Source of the DNA: an uncultured bacterium
Lineage (GTDB): Bacteria; Cyanobacteriota; Vampirovibrionia; Obscuribacterales; Obscuribacteraceae
DNA length: 64,000 bases
NCBI GenBank assembly: GCA_903835185.1
Contig: CAILLX010000016.1
Span: forward strand, 62,001 to 126,000
Direction of reading: 5' to 3'
A model generated the notes under the pieces. The model was not told the origin of the DNA, ran no database searches, and worked only from the letters and a program-made list of their open reading frames with translations. This document shows, piece after piece, positions 27,767 to 38,222 of this stretch. Every line of letters begins with the position of its first letter. Position 1 is the first letter of the stretch. A program made the position numbers and the translations under genes.

Positions 27767-27835
27767 GGTTCCAACTTCGCCAGACCAGATTGGTCACCCT
27801 GAGGATAGTAAGGGCAAGAGACAGGCGAAGTTACC
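27767..27835 (+). promoter_or_regulatory. Structured 5' leader upstream of rpoD
   Basis: GGT-tcc-AACTTCGCC pairs with GGCGAAGTT-ACC, enclosing GACCA-gat-TGGTC and CCCT...AGGG hairpins. Confidence 0.45.
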
Positions 27836-27915
27836 GGACTTAAATGTTGAAAGACACGGGCGCTGCCAGTCAGGCGGCACGGCGACACTATAACTATCCA
27901 GAAAACGAGGGACAC

Positions 27916-28941
27916 ATGGCCAAATCCAAATCAGCCGACAGTGAACGCTCTTCTATGACCAATCTAATGGTCGAAGATGAAAATATTGCCAAACGTAGTG
28001 AGCTCGAAGATCTGGAGCTCCTTGATGAATCAGATCAATTCACAATTATTGACGATGAAGAAGATAATCTTGACGATGACGACGAGCCAGTTGAAATACC
28101 GTCCAGTCGCGAGATAGCGACCGAAGACTCTGTGCGTCTGTATCTGCGCGAGATAGGCCGTATTCAACTGCTGAAGCCGGATGAAGAGATTGAGCTTGCT
28201 CGTAAGATTTTGCAAGGCGACATGATGGCAAAGCGCAAACTGGTACAGGCTAACCTGAGACTGGTAGTTTCAATTGCCAAAAAGTATATTGGACGCGGGC
28301 TCTCTTTCCTCGATCTTATTCAAGAAGGCAACCTCGGACTGATAAGGGCCTCTGAAAAGTTTGATCATGAGCGTGGCTACAAGTTCTCAACTTATGCTAC
28401 CTGGTGGATTCGCCAGGCGATAACCAGAGCTCTGGCTGATAAGTCACGAACTATCCGTGTTCCTGTCCATATGGTGGAAACAATCAATAAGCTCAAGAAA
28501 GTGACCAGGCAGCTGGCGCAGGAGCTTAATCGCAAGCCAACTGAACAAGAGTTGGCCCGGGCTATGGAAGTATCGCTGGCCAAACTGCACGAGATTATCA
28601 AGGCTGCTAAGGAGCCGATCTCGCTTGAGACACCAATAGGCAAGGAAGAAGACTCCCGTCTTGGTGACTTTATTGAAGATAGCGAAACTGATCGTCCAGA
28701 GACTACAGTGACTCACGAGCTTCTCCGCCAGGACCTGGCTCGCATGCTCAACGAACTGACACCACGCGAGCGTGATGTTCTCAGATTGCGCTTTGGGCTA
28801 GATGATGGACGTCAACGTACTCTGGAAGAAGTAGGGCAGCTGTTTACAGTTACCCGCGAGCGCGTACGCCAGATTGAGTTTAAGGCTCTGCGCAAGCTCA
28901 GACAGCCGGGACGCTCTTCCCGCCTGCGTGAATATCTCTAG
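27916..28941 (+). CDS. rpoD: RNA polymerase primary-type sigma factor
   Basis: [70 protein letters not shown]; region 4 present; ORF open from 27844. Confidence 0.95.
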   Translation: MAKSKSADSERSSMTNLMVEDENIAKRSELEDLELLDESDQFTIIDDEEDNLDDDDEPVEIPSSREIATEDSVRLYLREIGRIQLLKPDEEIELARKILQGDMMAKRKLVQANLRLVVSIAKKYIGRGLSFLDLIQEGNLGLIRASEKFDHERGYKFSTYATWWIRQAITRALADKSRTIRVPVHMVETINKLKKVTRQLAQELNRKPTEQELARAMEVSLAKLHEIIKAAKEPISLETPIGKEEDSRLGDFIEDSETDRPETTVTHELLRQDLARMLNELTPRERDVLRLRFGLDDGRQRTLEEVGQLFTVTRERVRQIEFKALRKLRQPGRSSRLREYL

Positions 28942-28946
28942 AAAGC

Positions 28947-28982
28947 AAACAGCGGGGCGGACTTTTGTCCGCCCCGCTGTTT
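28947..28982. terminator. Strong hairpin after rpoD
   Basis: AAACAGCGGGGCGGAC-TTTT-GTCCGCCCCGCTGTTT, 16-bp perfect stem. Confidence 0.8.
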
Positions 28983-29082
28983 GGGCAGACATGACACTTT
29001 AATGTCACAAGAAGCCTATGACAGCTACGCCGGCAGTGCCTTAACTGGTGCGGCAGTCAAAACAAGGTAGGGATAAGAGATA

Positions 29083-29976
29083 ATGACATTTTCTGACGAT
29101 CAGAGTTCACCGATAGCACCATTTTCAGGCGATGAAACCGGCTCAGCTCTTGCCGCGCCAGATCTAGTCCTGCAGTCACCGACAACAACTGAGCGTGTTG
29201 TTGAGACACAATCAGGCTTTCTTGTTGTAGTACGCCAGTGCGAAGAGCGCCAGGCTCTGTCAGTCAAGCGCCGTCTAGGTACTCCACCTACAAGCTCTGT
29301 CTTGCTCACTTGTGACGAATCTATTAAACTCTCACGCATCTTGGGCGACAGTGCACCAAGACGCTTGTTGACCAGCCAGACAGGACAGTGGTTGCCTGCA
29401 GGCACAGCTCGTGCCTGGTACTCTTCAGCCCAGCAGGGACAGTCGAAAGCAAATCTGCTTCTGGGCTTTGGTGTGCGTGGATTACTCATGCCACTTTTGC
29501 TCTCTGCTTTGCTTGTTTTGGCTATAATCTTTATGACACAGGCAGTGCAACTGTCCAGCCGTCCCAAGGTTGTTGTCCAGGCAGTTGATCTGCTCGATGG
29601 TGCGCATGTAGTGCCTTTTGTGCGCAATTTCGTTACCAATATGCTCGACTTTAATCCTGCCAGTTACAAAGTCTCACAAATTAGAGCTATGGCTGTGATG
29701 TCACCCGAGCTGGTTGAGTCTTACTGGCGTGATACAAACTTTCCATCAAGCAGCAGACAGTTGAAGTCACTGCCGCAAGATAGCACAGTTGTCATTCAGA
29801 AAATTGTCTCTAAGCGTCTTGATCTAAGGACAGCTTCAGCTGCTGTTTATGCCCAGCTGGTCAAAGGGAAATCTAAACTGGGATCGCCGGTGCGTTTGCA
29901 GCTGCGCATTGAACAGGACAGTCAGGGCGAGAGACATATTACTCAACAGACAGACCTGACTGTTGCTCCTCGGTAG
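29083..29976 (+). CDS. Hypothetical single-TM protein
   Basis: 297 aa ORF with central TM LLMPLLLSALLVLAIIFM. Confidence 0.65.
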   Translation: MTFSDDQSSPIAPFSGDETGSALAAPDLVLQSPTTTERVVETQSGFLVVVRQCEERQALSVKRRLGTPPTSSVLLTCDESIKLSRILGDSAPRRLLTSQTGQWLPAGTARAWYSSAQQGQSKANLLLGFGVRGLLMPLLLSALLVLAIIFMTQAVQLSSRPKVVVQAVDLLDGAHVVPFVRNFVTNMLDFNPASYKVSQIRAMAVMSPELVESYWRDTNFPSSSRQLKSLPQDSTVVIQKIVSKRLDLRTASAAVYAQLVKGKSKLGSPVRLQLRIEQDSQGERHITQQTDLTVAPR

Positions 29977-29988
29977 TACAGTCTTGCG

Positions 29989-30096
29989 CCCAATACTGTT
30001 CGGATAATCAACTACATATCCGGTTACCCCTGGTTGAGAGATGTGGTGTAGGGGCGCGTTGCACGCGCCCGCTGGGCGGATGCAATCCGCCCCTAC
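29989..30096. repeat. Dispersed palindromic repeat, copy 2
   Basis: CCCAATACTGTTCGGATAA (29989-30007) and GTAGGGGCGCGTTGCACGCGCCCGCTGGGCGGATGCAATCCGCCCCTAC (30048-30096). Confidence 0.75.
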
Positions 30097-30563
30097 CGCC
30101 TGCGATCATCTCTTGAGTCAACGCGAGCTGTCCGGGACTTCTTGCACAGGAGCATTGAGACTGCCAATCCCACTGCAGCGCCGGCTGCATCCACTGCAAC
30201 ATCGGATAGAGTAGCGCTTCGCCCAGGTATAAATGACTGGTGCCATTCGTCAGATAAGGCGTATAACAATGTAATAAGAAAGGCAGCGATTGTAGGGCTA
30301 CACTTTGTTGATGTGAAAGTCTTCAGCCAGGACCTCCGGCTCAAGATTGCAAGCATGGCGTATTCAACCATATGCCCGCATTTCCTCACCGGTACATTAA
30401 GTATTCCGAAAATCTTTTCAGTGGCTTGCCCTGAGTATGGCTGTGCCGAAAAGAGGAAAATAACTGCTGCCCAACCTAACAGAAGCAGCCAGGGAGAGAG
30501 CTTTTCACCCAGTAATATGCAATTGGACCAAAATTGTTTGCAGTTGCCTGTTTGAACTGTCAC
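30093..30563 (-). CDS. VanZ-like membrane protein
   Basis: AAVIFLFSAQPYSGQ...CGHMVEYAMLA...SDEWHQSFIPGRSATLSDVAVDAAGAAVG. Confidence 0.88.
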   Translation of the reverse strand: MTVQTGNCKQFWSNCILLGEKLSPWLLLLGWAAVIFLFSAQPYSGQATEKIFGILNVPVRKCGHMVEYAMLAILSRRSWLKTFTSTKCSPTIAAFLITLLYALSDEWHQSFIPGRSATLSDVAVDAAGAAVGLAVSMLLCKKSRTARVDSRDDRRR

Positions 30564-30577
30564 GACATCTATCTGCT

Positions 30578-31237
30578 TTATCTACTTGCCTTTTGCCTGG
30601 AGACCATAGGGTTGTCTTTTAAGAAGAACCGCCAGCGGCGCTCAGTTGCTTGAGAGATCCCGATACGGCGGCCGACTCCGATCTGTGTGCTTCTTATCTG
30701 GGGACCCGGGCTTAGCCAAAGCTGAGAGTCTGGTTGAAGCAAGTTCATGCCGTTGTGTTCGCCAGTGATGCCCCAGCGGCGGCAGAGCTTGCCGGGACCG
30801 TCACATCCAGCAAAATCAACGGCACGGACCAAGACTGCTCCTGGAGTTCCTTCAGGCTCTGTGACTACATTTAAGCAGAAATACATGCCGTAGATGAAGT
30901 AAACGTAAGCATGTCCAGGTGGACCAAACATTACTTCAGTACGTTTTGTTCTGCCCCGGAAAGCATGGCAGGCCGGATCATCTTTTGTATAGGCTTCAAC
31001 TTCAACTATTTGAGCCGATTGAACTTTGTTGTCGCTGTGCTGCATGCACAAGACTGCGCCTATAAGATCACGCGCGACCTTGACAGTGGGGCGCGCAAAA
31101 AACTCAGGCAAGTAACTTTTAGATAGATCGACCACAATAAATGATCCTAGCACTGCCTGCCAGATACTCCAATGAAGCGCTTCTTTCCTTCTGCTAATGC
31201 CGAATCTGACCGAAATGTGGACAATTAACACAAGCAA
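30578..31237 (-). CDS. 3-methyladenine DNA glycosylase (AAG/MPG family)
   Basis: ARDLIGAVL ... VEVEAYTKDDPACHAFRGRTKRTEVMFGPPGHAYVYFIYGMYFCLNVVTE; real start probably internal. Confidence 0.95.
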   Translation of the reverse strand: MLVLIVHISVRFGISRRKEALHWSIWQAVLGSFIVVDLSKSYLPEFFARPTVKVARDLIGAVLCMQHSDNKVQSAQIVEVEAYTKDDPACHAFRGRTKRTEVMFGPPGHAYVYFIYGMYFCLNVVTEPEGTPGAVLVRAVDFAGCDGPGKLCRRWGITGEHNGMNLLQPDSQLWLSPGPQIRSTQIGVGRRIGISQATERRWRFFLKDNPMVSRQKASR

Positions 31238-31306
31238 AGGAGTGCTGAGCGTTTTGGCTAGAGGCAGTAGGATAGTGAGGCAACGACGGCGAGGGAGCGA
31301 TTACAT

Positions 31307-33199
31307 ATGTGCGGTATTACCGGGTACCTGAACCTGAATGGACATTCGATCGACCCTGAGGAGAAGATACTCACTCAGATGTGCAAGACGATTGTGCACA
31401 GAGGACCTGATGATGAAGGCGGGTTGATTATGGGACCTGCTGCCATAGGCATGACCAGGCTTTCTATTATTGATCTCAAGACAGGGCACCAGCCTATAGG
31501 CACAGAAGATGGCTCAGCCTGGATCGTTTTCAACGGGGAGATCTATAACTTTCAAGAGTTGCAAGACAGGCTCATCTCTCGTGGACACCTTCTTAAAACA
31601 CGCACAGACACCGAGACTATCGTTCATCTTTATGAAGAGTACGGAGTGGAGTGTCTGCAATTTCTTGAGGGCATGTTTGCTTTTGCCATCTGGGACAATG
31701 AACGGCAGCGCTTATTTGTGGCCCGTGACCGTCTAGGAGAAAAGCCTCTGCACTGGGGTGTGTTTGATGGTCAGTTTATCTTCGGCTCAGAGATCAAAAC
31801 TATTCTTGCTCATCCCAAGGTAACCCGGCAGCTTGATCCTGTTGCTCTCCAGAAATATCTTGCTCTGGAATATGTGCCGTCTCCGCATTCCATTTTTGCC
31901 GGTATTCATAAGCTTGCACCAGCACATTTTATGCTTGTCGAGCGTGGTCAGGTAAAAGCAAGAAGGTATTGGGAAGCAAGCAACCAGACTGTCCATGTCT
32001 CAGAGAAAGAGGCTTGTGAGCGGCTCATTGAGCTACTCGGTACTTCAACTCGGCTCAGACTGATTTCTGATGTACCGTTGGGTATCTTCCTCTCAGGTGG
32101 TATTGATTCTTCTGCAATTGCGGCCCTGGCAGCCAGGGGAGCGATGAGTCCGATTAAGACGTTTTCTATCGGGTTCGCTGACAAGTCTTTTGATGAAAGC
32201 GACTATGCTAAAGCTGTGGCTGCCCATATCGGCTGCGAGCACCAGATGGCAGTTTTTGACTCCACTACTGCTGTGGAGACTATGGAAGAGCTTTGGCAGG
32301 TTCTCGACGAGCCGCTTGCCGATGCATCAATTATTCCTACTTATTTCCTCTCTAAGATGGCTCGGCAGGAGGTGACTGTTGCTCTGTCCGGTGAAGGTGG
32401 TGATGAGCTTTTTGGTGGATATCCTACTTATCAAGCGCATCGACTGGCTGCTCTTTGGAAGCTTATCCCTTACCCTTTGCGGCACAGTGTGCTTGAGCCT
32501 GTGCTCAAAAACCTTCCTGTATCACACAATAATCTGAGCTTTGATTATAAGGTCAAGCGCTTTATCGCCTCTGTTGACGAGCCACCATTCCGGAGGCATC
32601 TACGCTGGATGGGCTCAATTCCGGTGCCTGAGCACACAAAGCTCATTTCTCCCGATGTTATTGCTTTTGCTGGAGAGGATGAACTGTATCCTGACCTGCC
32701 GCTCAGCTCGCCTATATCTAAGGAGAGCCGTAATGTCATCGCAAAGATAATGCAGCTTGATCTGGTGACTTATCTGGCAGATGATCTTCTTGTCAAGTCG
32801 GATCGTGCATCGATGGCGGCGTCTCTTGAGGTCAGGTTGCCTTTCCTGGCTTATCCGCTTGTTGAGTTTGCTGCAACGCTTCCGTCGTCATTTAAGGTGA
32901 AACAGTTTACTACCAAGTATCTTCTCAAGAAGGCTATGGCTCCGTATCTGCCCAGTCAAACAATCAATAGACCAAAGAAAGGTTTTGGTATTCCAGTTGC
33001 AAAGTGGCTGGGCTGTGAGTTTGCTCCAATCGTGGCGGAGCTATTGAGTGAAGCATTTGTCAAGCGGCAGCAGATATTTGTCTGGCCTTACATTGAAGGA
33101 TTGCTCCGGGAGCATCGTGAAGGGCGTGTTGATCGTCGCAAAGAGCTGTGGACACTTCTCATGTTCCAGTGGTGGTGGCGCAAATTCTTCGCCGCCTGA
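31307..33199 (+). CDS. asnB: Asparagine synthase (glutamine-hydrolysing)
   Basis: MCGITGYLN N-terminal Cys; FLSGGIDSSAIAAL PP-loop; GEGGDELFGGYPTY. Confidence 0.96.
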   Translation: MCGITGYLNLNGHSIDPEEKILTQMCKTIVHRGPDDEGGLIMGPAAIGMTRLSIIDLKTGHQPIGTEDGSAWIVFNGEIYNFQELQDRLISRGHLLKTRTDTETIVHLYEEYGVECLQFLEGMFAFAIWDNERQRLFVARDRLGEKPLHWGVFDGQFIFGSEIKTILAHPKVTRQLDPVALQKYLALEYVPSPHSIFAGIHKLAPAHFMLVERGQVKARRYWEASNQTVHVSEKEACERLIELLGTSTRLRLISDVPLGIFLSGGIDSSAIAALAARGAMSPIKTFSIGFADKSFDESDYAKAVAAHIGCEHQMAVFDSTTAVETMEELWQVLDEPLADASIIPTYFLSKMARQEVTVALSGEGGDELFGGYPTYQAHRLAALWKLIPYPLRHSVLEPVLKNLPVSHNNLSFDYKVKRFIASVDEPPFRRHLRWMGSIPVPEHTKLISPDVIAFAGEDELYPDLPLSSPISKESRNVIAKIMQLDLVTYLADDLLVKSDRASMAASLEVRLPFLAYPLVEFAATLPSSFKVKQFTTKYLLKKAMAPYLPSQTINRPKKGFGIPVAKWLGCEFAPIVAELLSEAFVKRQQIFVWPYIEGLLREHREGRVDRRKELWTLLMFQWWWRKFFAA

Positions 33200-33365
33200 C
33201 TAGAGATTTTAAGAATATTGCCAGAGGTGAAACGCTCCTTAACCTGTTCTAGACTCTGGCAACCAGGCTGAAAACTGCGCAGCAGGCGGTTTGATGCTGT
33301 TGGCTTGTTGCTGGGAGCTGTTTGATCTTTGATCGTGGCGCCGACGATGCCGACGGAGCGCTTAA

Positions 33366-36191
33366 ATGGTGCTAAACTCGAAGCGGGGAGGGCATAAGAT
33401 AGAAGTGACAGGCGACAATAATCTTTCCTCAAACAAAGAGCTCCCTGGGCAAGAAGAGTTCTTTGATGCTGTACGCAGGCACATCTGTCATGTGCTGGGA
33501 TTTGACTATGCTTCGATCGACCTTGTAGTTGGATCTGACCTTGTCAATCTGGTCTCTTTTACTGGCGGGACTGAAGATGGCGACCGTCAGCAGCAGATTG
33601 CAACACTTATCGACGAGCACCAGCAACCACTGGCGGTGGCACAGAGTTTGACAGCTCAAACTGTTAAGCAAAGTCAGAAGCCGTGGACAGGACGTGTGTT
33701 TACACCGGACAATACAGAAGTTAGCTATCCTTACGCCATTATCCCTATTATGGAGGCGACTGCAGACAGCTCCGGTACTGTCAAAGGGCTTGTACGCGTA
33801 GTCTCATTAGATGAAACACGGCGGATTGAGGAGAAAGATGTAGCCACTTTGCAGCTGTTCTGCCAGCATTTAGCCGGGCATATAGGTGAGCTGACCGGGA
33901 GCAGGCATTTTCGCTCAGAGGAGCTTTCGGCAGCTGGAGCCAGGTCTGAGTGGATTCTTGTTGTGCATTTGAGCAGGCATATCCGCCGCAGGTTAACCCG
34001 TGTTCTCTCGGAGCGATACCATGTTGTTGAAGCAGATTCGGCTGCCAAGGTACTTGAAATCCTCGCCACTTCTCATATTGACTTGATTGTTCTCGACAGC
34101 GAGATTCGCGGGGGCTCAGGACAAGCATTTTGTAGAGCTTTAAAAGAGTCTATTGAGTGGAAGTATGTTCCAGTTATCCTGGTGACTTCAGAAGCCAATA
34201 TACAGGGCAAGATAGATGGGCTTAACGCCGGTGCTGAGGATTGCCTTTTTGAATCGTGTCATGATGCTGAGCTGCAAGCTCGCGTGCGTGCTTCTTTGCG
34301 TTTGCGCAAGACTGAGCGTGACCTGGCAGTGCAGTGGCGGTTGCTGGAAGACTATGCTCAGCGGCTGGAAGAAGAGTTTGAGAAAGCACGACAGAGCAAT
34401 CTGAGCTTTTCCAAATACAATCAGATGCTTGAACAACGCAATTTAGAGCTGCAGCAAGCCAAAGTTAGAGAGCAGATCTTAAGTGGACAGGCTGAACTCC
34501 TTCATCGTATCAGCGACATTATCAGGAAGTCGTTTAACATCAGCGAAAATATAGGTACCATGCTGGAAGAGCTGGCTGAGCGCTTTTCGCTTGACAATTG
34601 TTTTGTTATACTTCCAAGCGAAACAGAACCGCAAGATACTGTGCGCAGCGAATATTCGACGGCAGATGAATATAGTCTGATGGATCGAGATGCAGATATT
34701 GCTATTCTCGAACTCTTTAAAGGCAACTTCGGCAGAGATCAGTCTCTGGTGGTCAGCGATGTGAGTCGTGATCGACTTGTCGAGCCTTTTCGAAAGACAG
34801 TTTTGTCCAACTTGCCGGTGCAGTCGCTTTTTTATGTTCCTGTTACATATGAAGAAAAACTGCTCGGCTTAATTGGCGGGCACAAGTGTGAGTCTGAAGC
34901 GCTTTGGACAATGGAGAACAAGAACTTCTTCAAGTCGGTAGCTGATCAGGTTGCTATTGGCGTTACCAATGCACGTCTTTATGCCCGGGTGCAACGGCAG
35001 GCTACAACTGACGGACTGACCGGATTGAACAACCATCGGACTGGGCAGGAGAAGCTAGCTGATCAGTTGAGGCTTGCTGAGCGCTATCAACGTAATTTAG
35101 CTATCGTGATGATTGATGTTGATCATTTCAAATCAATCAATGACTCGTTTGGACACCCTGCAGGCGATGCTGTCTTAAAGACTATTGCCAGGCTGATTAG
35201 AGGCAACTGCCGTGATGTCGACATACCGGTGCGGTATGGTGGCGAAGAGTTCCTCTTAGTTCTGCCTGAAGTCAATCAGGAAGGTGCTGTCATTGTTTCC
35301 GAGCGTATCAGGCGTCATGTCGCACGAGAAGTAATTGTGCATGATGAAATGGAGATTTCAGTCACCGCTTCTTTTGGTGTAGCAGCGTATCCTGAGGATG
35401 CCAAAGGACATCAGTCTTTGCTTGAACTGGCAGACAAAGCGCTTTATCTGTCTAAGCGGCTTGGCCGTAACCAGGTGCACACAGCTAATGATCTGTTATT
35501 TGCAGACATCGAGTCCGGTCCGGCAGCGGAAATCGGTGTGCATGAGGTTGCACCAAAGCGTGCCGAGGCAGCCGTACCGGCTGAGTCTGGCTCCCCGGAT
35601 CTGGTGCCTGAAGTGGTCGAGATGGTCAAAGGCCTTGCCAGTGCGCTTTATTCCAAGTCTGAATATAACAAACAGCACCATCTGGAAACTGCTCGTTTTG
35701 CCGAGCTGCTGGCCAGGGTCATGGGTTTGAGTCACCAGCAGGTTGAGCAGATCCGGGTGGCTAGCCTGCTTCATGATGTTGGCATTCTTTCCATCCCTGA
35801 AAGCATAATCAACAAACCTGGACTGGTAACTGAAGCAGAGATGGACATTATTGCCCAGCACCCTGAGCTGGGAGCACAGCTGTTGCGACCCATTCGTGCA
35901 TTGAAAGAGATCTGTGAGGTGGTGGAAAATCATCACGAGTGCTGGGATGGCACCGGCTATCCACGCGGGAAAAAAGGTGAGGAAATTCCTCTTCCGGCGC
36001 GTATTGTAGCTATAGTGGATGCATATCATGCCATGATCTCAAACCGTCCTTACCGTCCGGCTATGACACGAGATCAAGCCAAACAGGCCTTAAAAAACGG
36101 TGCCGGCAGTCAGTGGGATCCACTTCTGGTCGACATATTCATGGCTGTTCTGGATAATCTGGAGAAAGAGTCAAACAGCTCCCGCTGCTAA
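33366..36191 (+). CDS. Degenerate REC-GAF-GGDEF-HD-GYP c-di-GMP protein
   Basis: RYGGEEFLLVLPE, LLHDVGILSIPESIINKPG, HHECWDGTGYPRG motifs. Confidence 0.93.
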   Translation: MVLNSKRGGHKIEVTGDNNLSSNKELPGQEEFFDAVRRHICHVLGFDYASIDLVVGSDLVNLVSFTGGTEDGDRQQQIATLIDEHQQPLAVAQSLTAQTVKQSQKPWTGRVFTPDNTEVSYPYAIIPIMEATADSSGTVKGLVRVVSLDETRRIEEKDVATLQLFCQHLAGHIGELTGSRHFRSEELSAAGARSEWILVVHLSRHIRRRLTRVLSERYHVVEADSAAKVLEILATSHIDLIVLDSEIRGGSGQAFCRALKESIEWKYVPVILVTSEANIQGKIDGLNAGAEDCLFESCHDAELQARVRASLRLRKTERDLAVQWRLLEDYAQRLEEEFEKARQSNLSFSKYNQMLEQRNLELQQAKVREQILSGQAELLHRISDIIRKSFNISENIGTMLEELAERFSLDNCFVILPSETEPQDTVRSEYSTADEYSLMDRDADIAILELFKGNFGRDQSLVVSDVSRDRLVEPFRKTVLSNLPVQSLFYVPVTYEEKLLGLIGGHKCESEALWTMENKNFFKSVADQVAIGVTNARLYARVQRQATTDGLTGLNNHRTGQEKLADQLRLAERYQRNLAIVMIDVDHFKSINDSFGHPAGDAVLKTIARLIRGNCRDVDIPVRYGGEEFLLVLPEVNQEGAVIVSERIRRHVAREVIVHDEMEISVTASFGVAAYPEDAKGHQSLLELADKALYLSKRLGRNQVHTANDLLFADIESGPAAEIGVHEVAPKRAEAAVPAESGSPDLVPEVVEMVKGLASALYSKSEYNKQHHLETARFAELLARVMGLSHQQVEQIRVASLLHDVGILSIPESIINKPGLVTEAEMDIIAQHPELGAQLLRPIRALKEICEVVENHHECWDGTGYPRGKKGEEIPLPARIVAIVDAYHAMISNRPYRPAMTRDQAKQALKNGAGSQWDPLLVDIFMAVLDNLEKESNSSRC

Positions 36192-36218
36192 GACTCTTGA
36201 GTCCAGCCTACCTGGTGG

Positions 36219-36695
36219 CTACTGGGCAGGGTTTTTCTTGTTATCCTTAGTGTCAGGAAATGGATTGTTGGACTGCAGTTCTAAGAGCTGCTTCTCTCCA
36301 ATCTCTTTGAGGATCTTCCCGCGCTTGTAACTCTTGTCGTCTTTTTTGGACTCGCCTTTTTTCATCATGGCATCACCCCTGGTGACAAGATCTTTGGCAT
36401 GCTGCAGATTGGACTTAAATTTCTTTTGCATGCGCTTTTCATCGTCGCTATAATCGCCACCACTGCCACCAGTGGTGGGTGGGTTGGCTGCGCTGGGGAC
36501 GTTGCCTGGCACGCTGCTGCCGAAGAAGTTGTTTTGTCCTTGTGCTGAAACACTCTGTCCGGCCAATCCCAGAAGCAAAGCTGCTGTGAGCAGTGCAGCT
36601 CCCGGTATATGCCAGAGTGAGGCTGTGTCTTGCCTGGAGTAGTCAGCTGTCCGGACTTCCTGTAACTTCAGGGCTGAAGCAAATTTTGATAGCAT
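36219..36695 (-). CDS. Hypothetical secreted protein
   Basis: 158 aa; hydrophobic segment AALLTAALLLGLAGQSVSAQG, Lys-rich C-terminus. Confidence 0.6.
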   Translation of the reverse strand: MLSKFASALKLQEVRTADYSRQDTASLWHIPGAALLTAALLLGLAGQSVSAQGQNNFFGSSVPGNVPSAANPPTTGGSGGDYSDDEKRMQKKFKSNLQHAKDLVTRGDAMMKKGESKKDDKSYKRGKILKEIGEKQLLELQSNNPFPDTKDNKKNPAQ

Positions 36696-36725
36696 CGGGT
36701 ACTCTCCTTGCGCTGCCAGTCAGAA

Positions 36726-38222
36726 TCAATGCTTGGCAGACGCAGTTAAAACTGGTGCGGTTACTGTGTGAAATTGAGTGGCTTTCTCGAAAGCATAAGC
36801 AGCTGCAAGCAGTTTGCTGTCTGCTAAGGCAGGACCCAGAAGTTGCAGCCCTATCGGCAGTCTTTGCTGACTGAAGCCGCAGGGAATAGAAATTCCTGGA
36901 ATTCCTGCCAGATTGGCCGGAATAGTAGCTATATCTGATAAGTACATCTGCAAAGGGTCGGCAGTCTTGGCACCAAGTTCAAAAGCTACTGTTGGTGATG
37001 TCGGGCAGATAAGCAGATCGAACTGGCTGAACGCCCGATCAAAATCTTGCTTGATTAAACGCCTGACCTGTTGAGCTTTCTTGTAATAAGCATCGTAATA
37101 GCCGCTGGAAAGGGCATATGTGCCCAGCATTATACGCCGCTTCACTTCAGCACCAAAACCATCTGAGCGGCTGCTGAAATACATGGATAAAATGTCGTCA
37201 GCTTCCTGGTTGCGCAAGCCGAACTTGACTCCGTCATAACGGGACAGGTTAGCTGAAGCCTCTGCTGTAGCAATCAAGTAATAGACCGAAAGAGCATGCT
37301 TTGAATTAGGCAGGGATACTTCATCCACCACTGCTCCCAGGCTCTGGAGCGTCTCTCCTGCTTGTTTTAATGAGCAGCGTACATCGTCATCAATGCCCTG
37401 TCCTGACAGCTCGCTTATGATGCCTATACGCATAGATTTCACTCCGGAAGCAAGAGTCTCGCTTTGAGTAGGCAGGCAGAAAGGTAAAGAGGTGGAATCG
37501 CGCTTGTCGTGTCCGCTAATTACTTGCAGGCAGGTAGCTACATCTTCCACTTCACGTCCTAAAGGACCGATCTGATCCAGACTGGAAGCAAAGGCGATGA
37601 GCCCGAAGCGGGATACGACTCCGTAGGTGGGCTTCATCCCAACCACACCACAAAATGAAGCTGGTTGTCTAATTGAGCCACCAGTGTCTGATCCTAAGGA
37701 CAGTGTAGAGAAGCCTGCTGCTACAGCTACAGTCGAGCCGCCTGAAGAGCCGCCTGGAACTTTTTTCACATTCCAGGGGTTGTGTGTAGGGGCAAAAGCT
37801 GAGTTCTCGGTGGAAGATCCCATGGCGAACTCGTCCATATTGGTCTTACCGATTATGATTGCTCCTGAGGCACCCAGGCGCTCAATTACAGTTGCGCTAT
37901 AAGGAGGTACAAAGTTTTGCAAGATCTTGCTTGAGCAGGTGGCTGGATAGCCAGGAACACAGATGTTGTCTTTAATAGCTACAGGCACACCGGCAAGGGC
38001 TGGCAAAGGTTCTCTCTTCTTGACGAGAGCATCAATCTTCTCTGCTTGCTCGTATGCCAGATGAGTCGTCAGGCAGTTGAAAGCGCCAAGTTCTGGATCA
38101 AAGCGCTCTATGTGTTGGATGTGGTCCTGCAAAATCTCTCTGGCGCTTACTGAACCGCTGGTGAGTAGAGCTCTTAGCTCGCGCACTGACTTGCCGATCA
38201 GAGTTGAACTATCGGTCGCCAT
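36726..38222 (-). CDS. gatA: Asp/Glu-tRNA amidotransferase subunit A
   Basis: GVPVAIKDNICVPG; PGGSSGGSTVAVAAGFSTLSLGSDTGGSIRQPASFCGVVGMKPTYG; ATG at 38222 has a good RBS. Confidence 0.97.
   Translation of the reverse strand: MATDSSTLIGKSVRELRALLTSGSVSAREILQDHIQHIERFDPELGAFNCLTTHLAYEQAEKIDALVKKREPLPALAGVPVAIKDNICVPGYPATCSSKILQNFVPPYSATVIERLGASGAIIIGKTNMDEFAMGSSTENSAFAPTHNPWNVKKVPGGSSGGSTVAVAAGFSTLSLGSDTGGSIRQPASFCGVVGMKPTYGVVSRFGLIAFASSLDQIGPLGREVEDVATCLQVISGHDKRDSTSLPFCLPTQSETLASGVKSMRIGIISELSGQGIDDDVRCSLKQAGETLQSLGAVVDEVSLPNSKHALSVYYLIATAEASANLSRYDGVKFGLRNQEADDILSMYFSSRSDGFGAEVKRRIMLGTYALSSGYYDAYYKKAQQVRRLIKQDFDRAFSQFDLLICPTSPTVAFELGAKTADPLQMYLSDIATIPANLAGIPGISIPCGFSQQRLPIGLQLLGPALADSKLLAAAYAFEKATQFHTVTAPVLTASAKH

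Noticed and set aside
31307-33199. Asparagine synthase considered as the lasso cyclase partner of the PqqD/HprK locus
   Set aside because: It is ~13 kb away, has the full N-terminal glutaminase domain of ordinary AsnB, and no lasso B-type protease is present.
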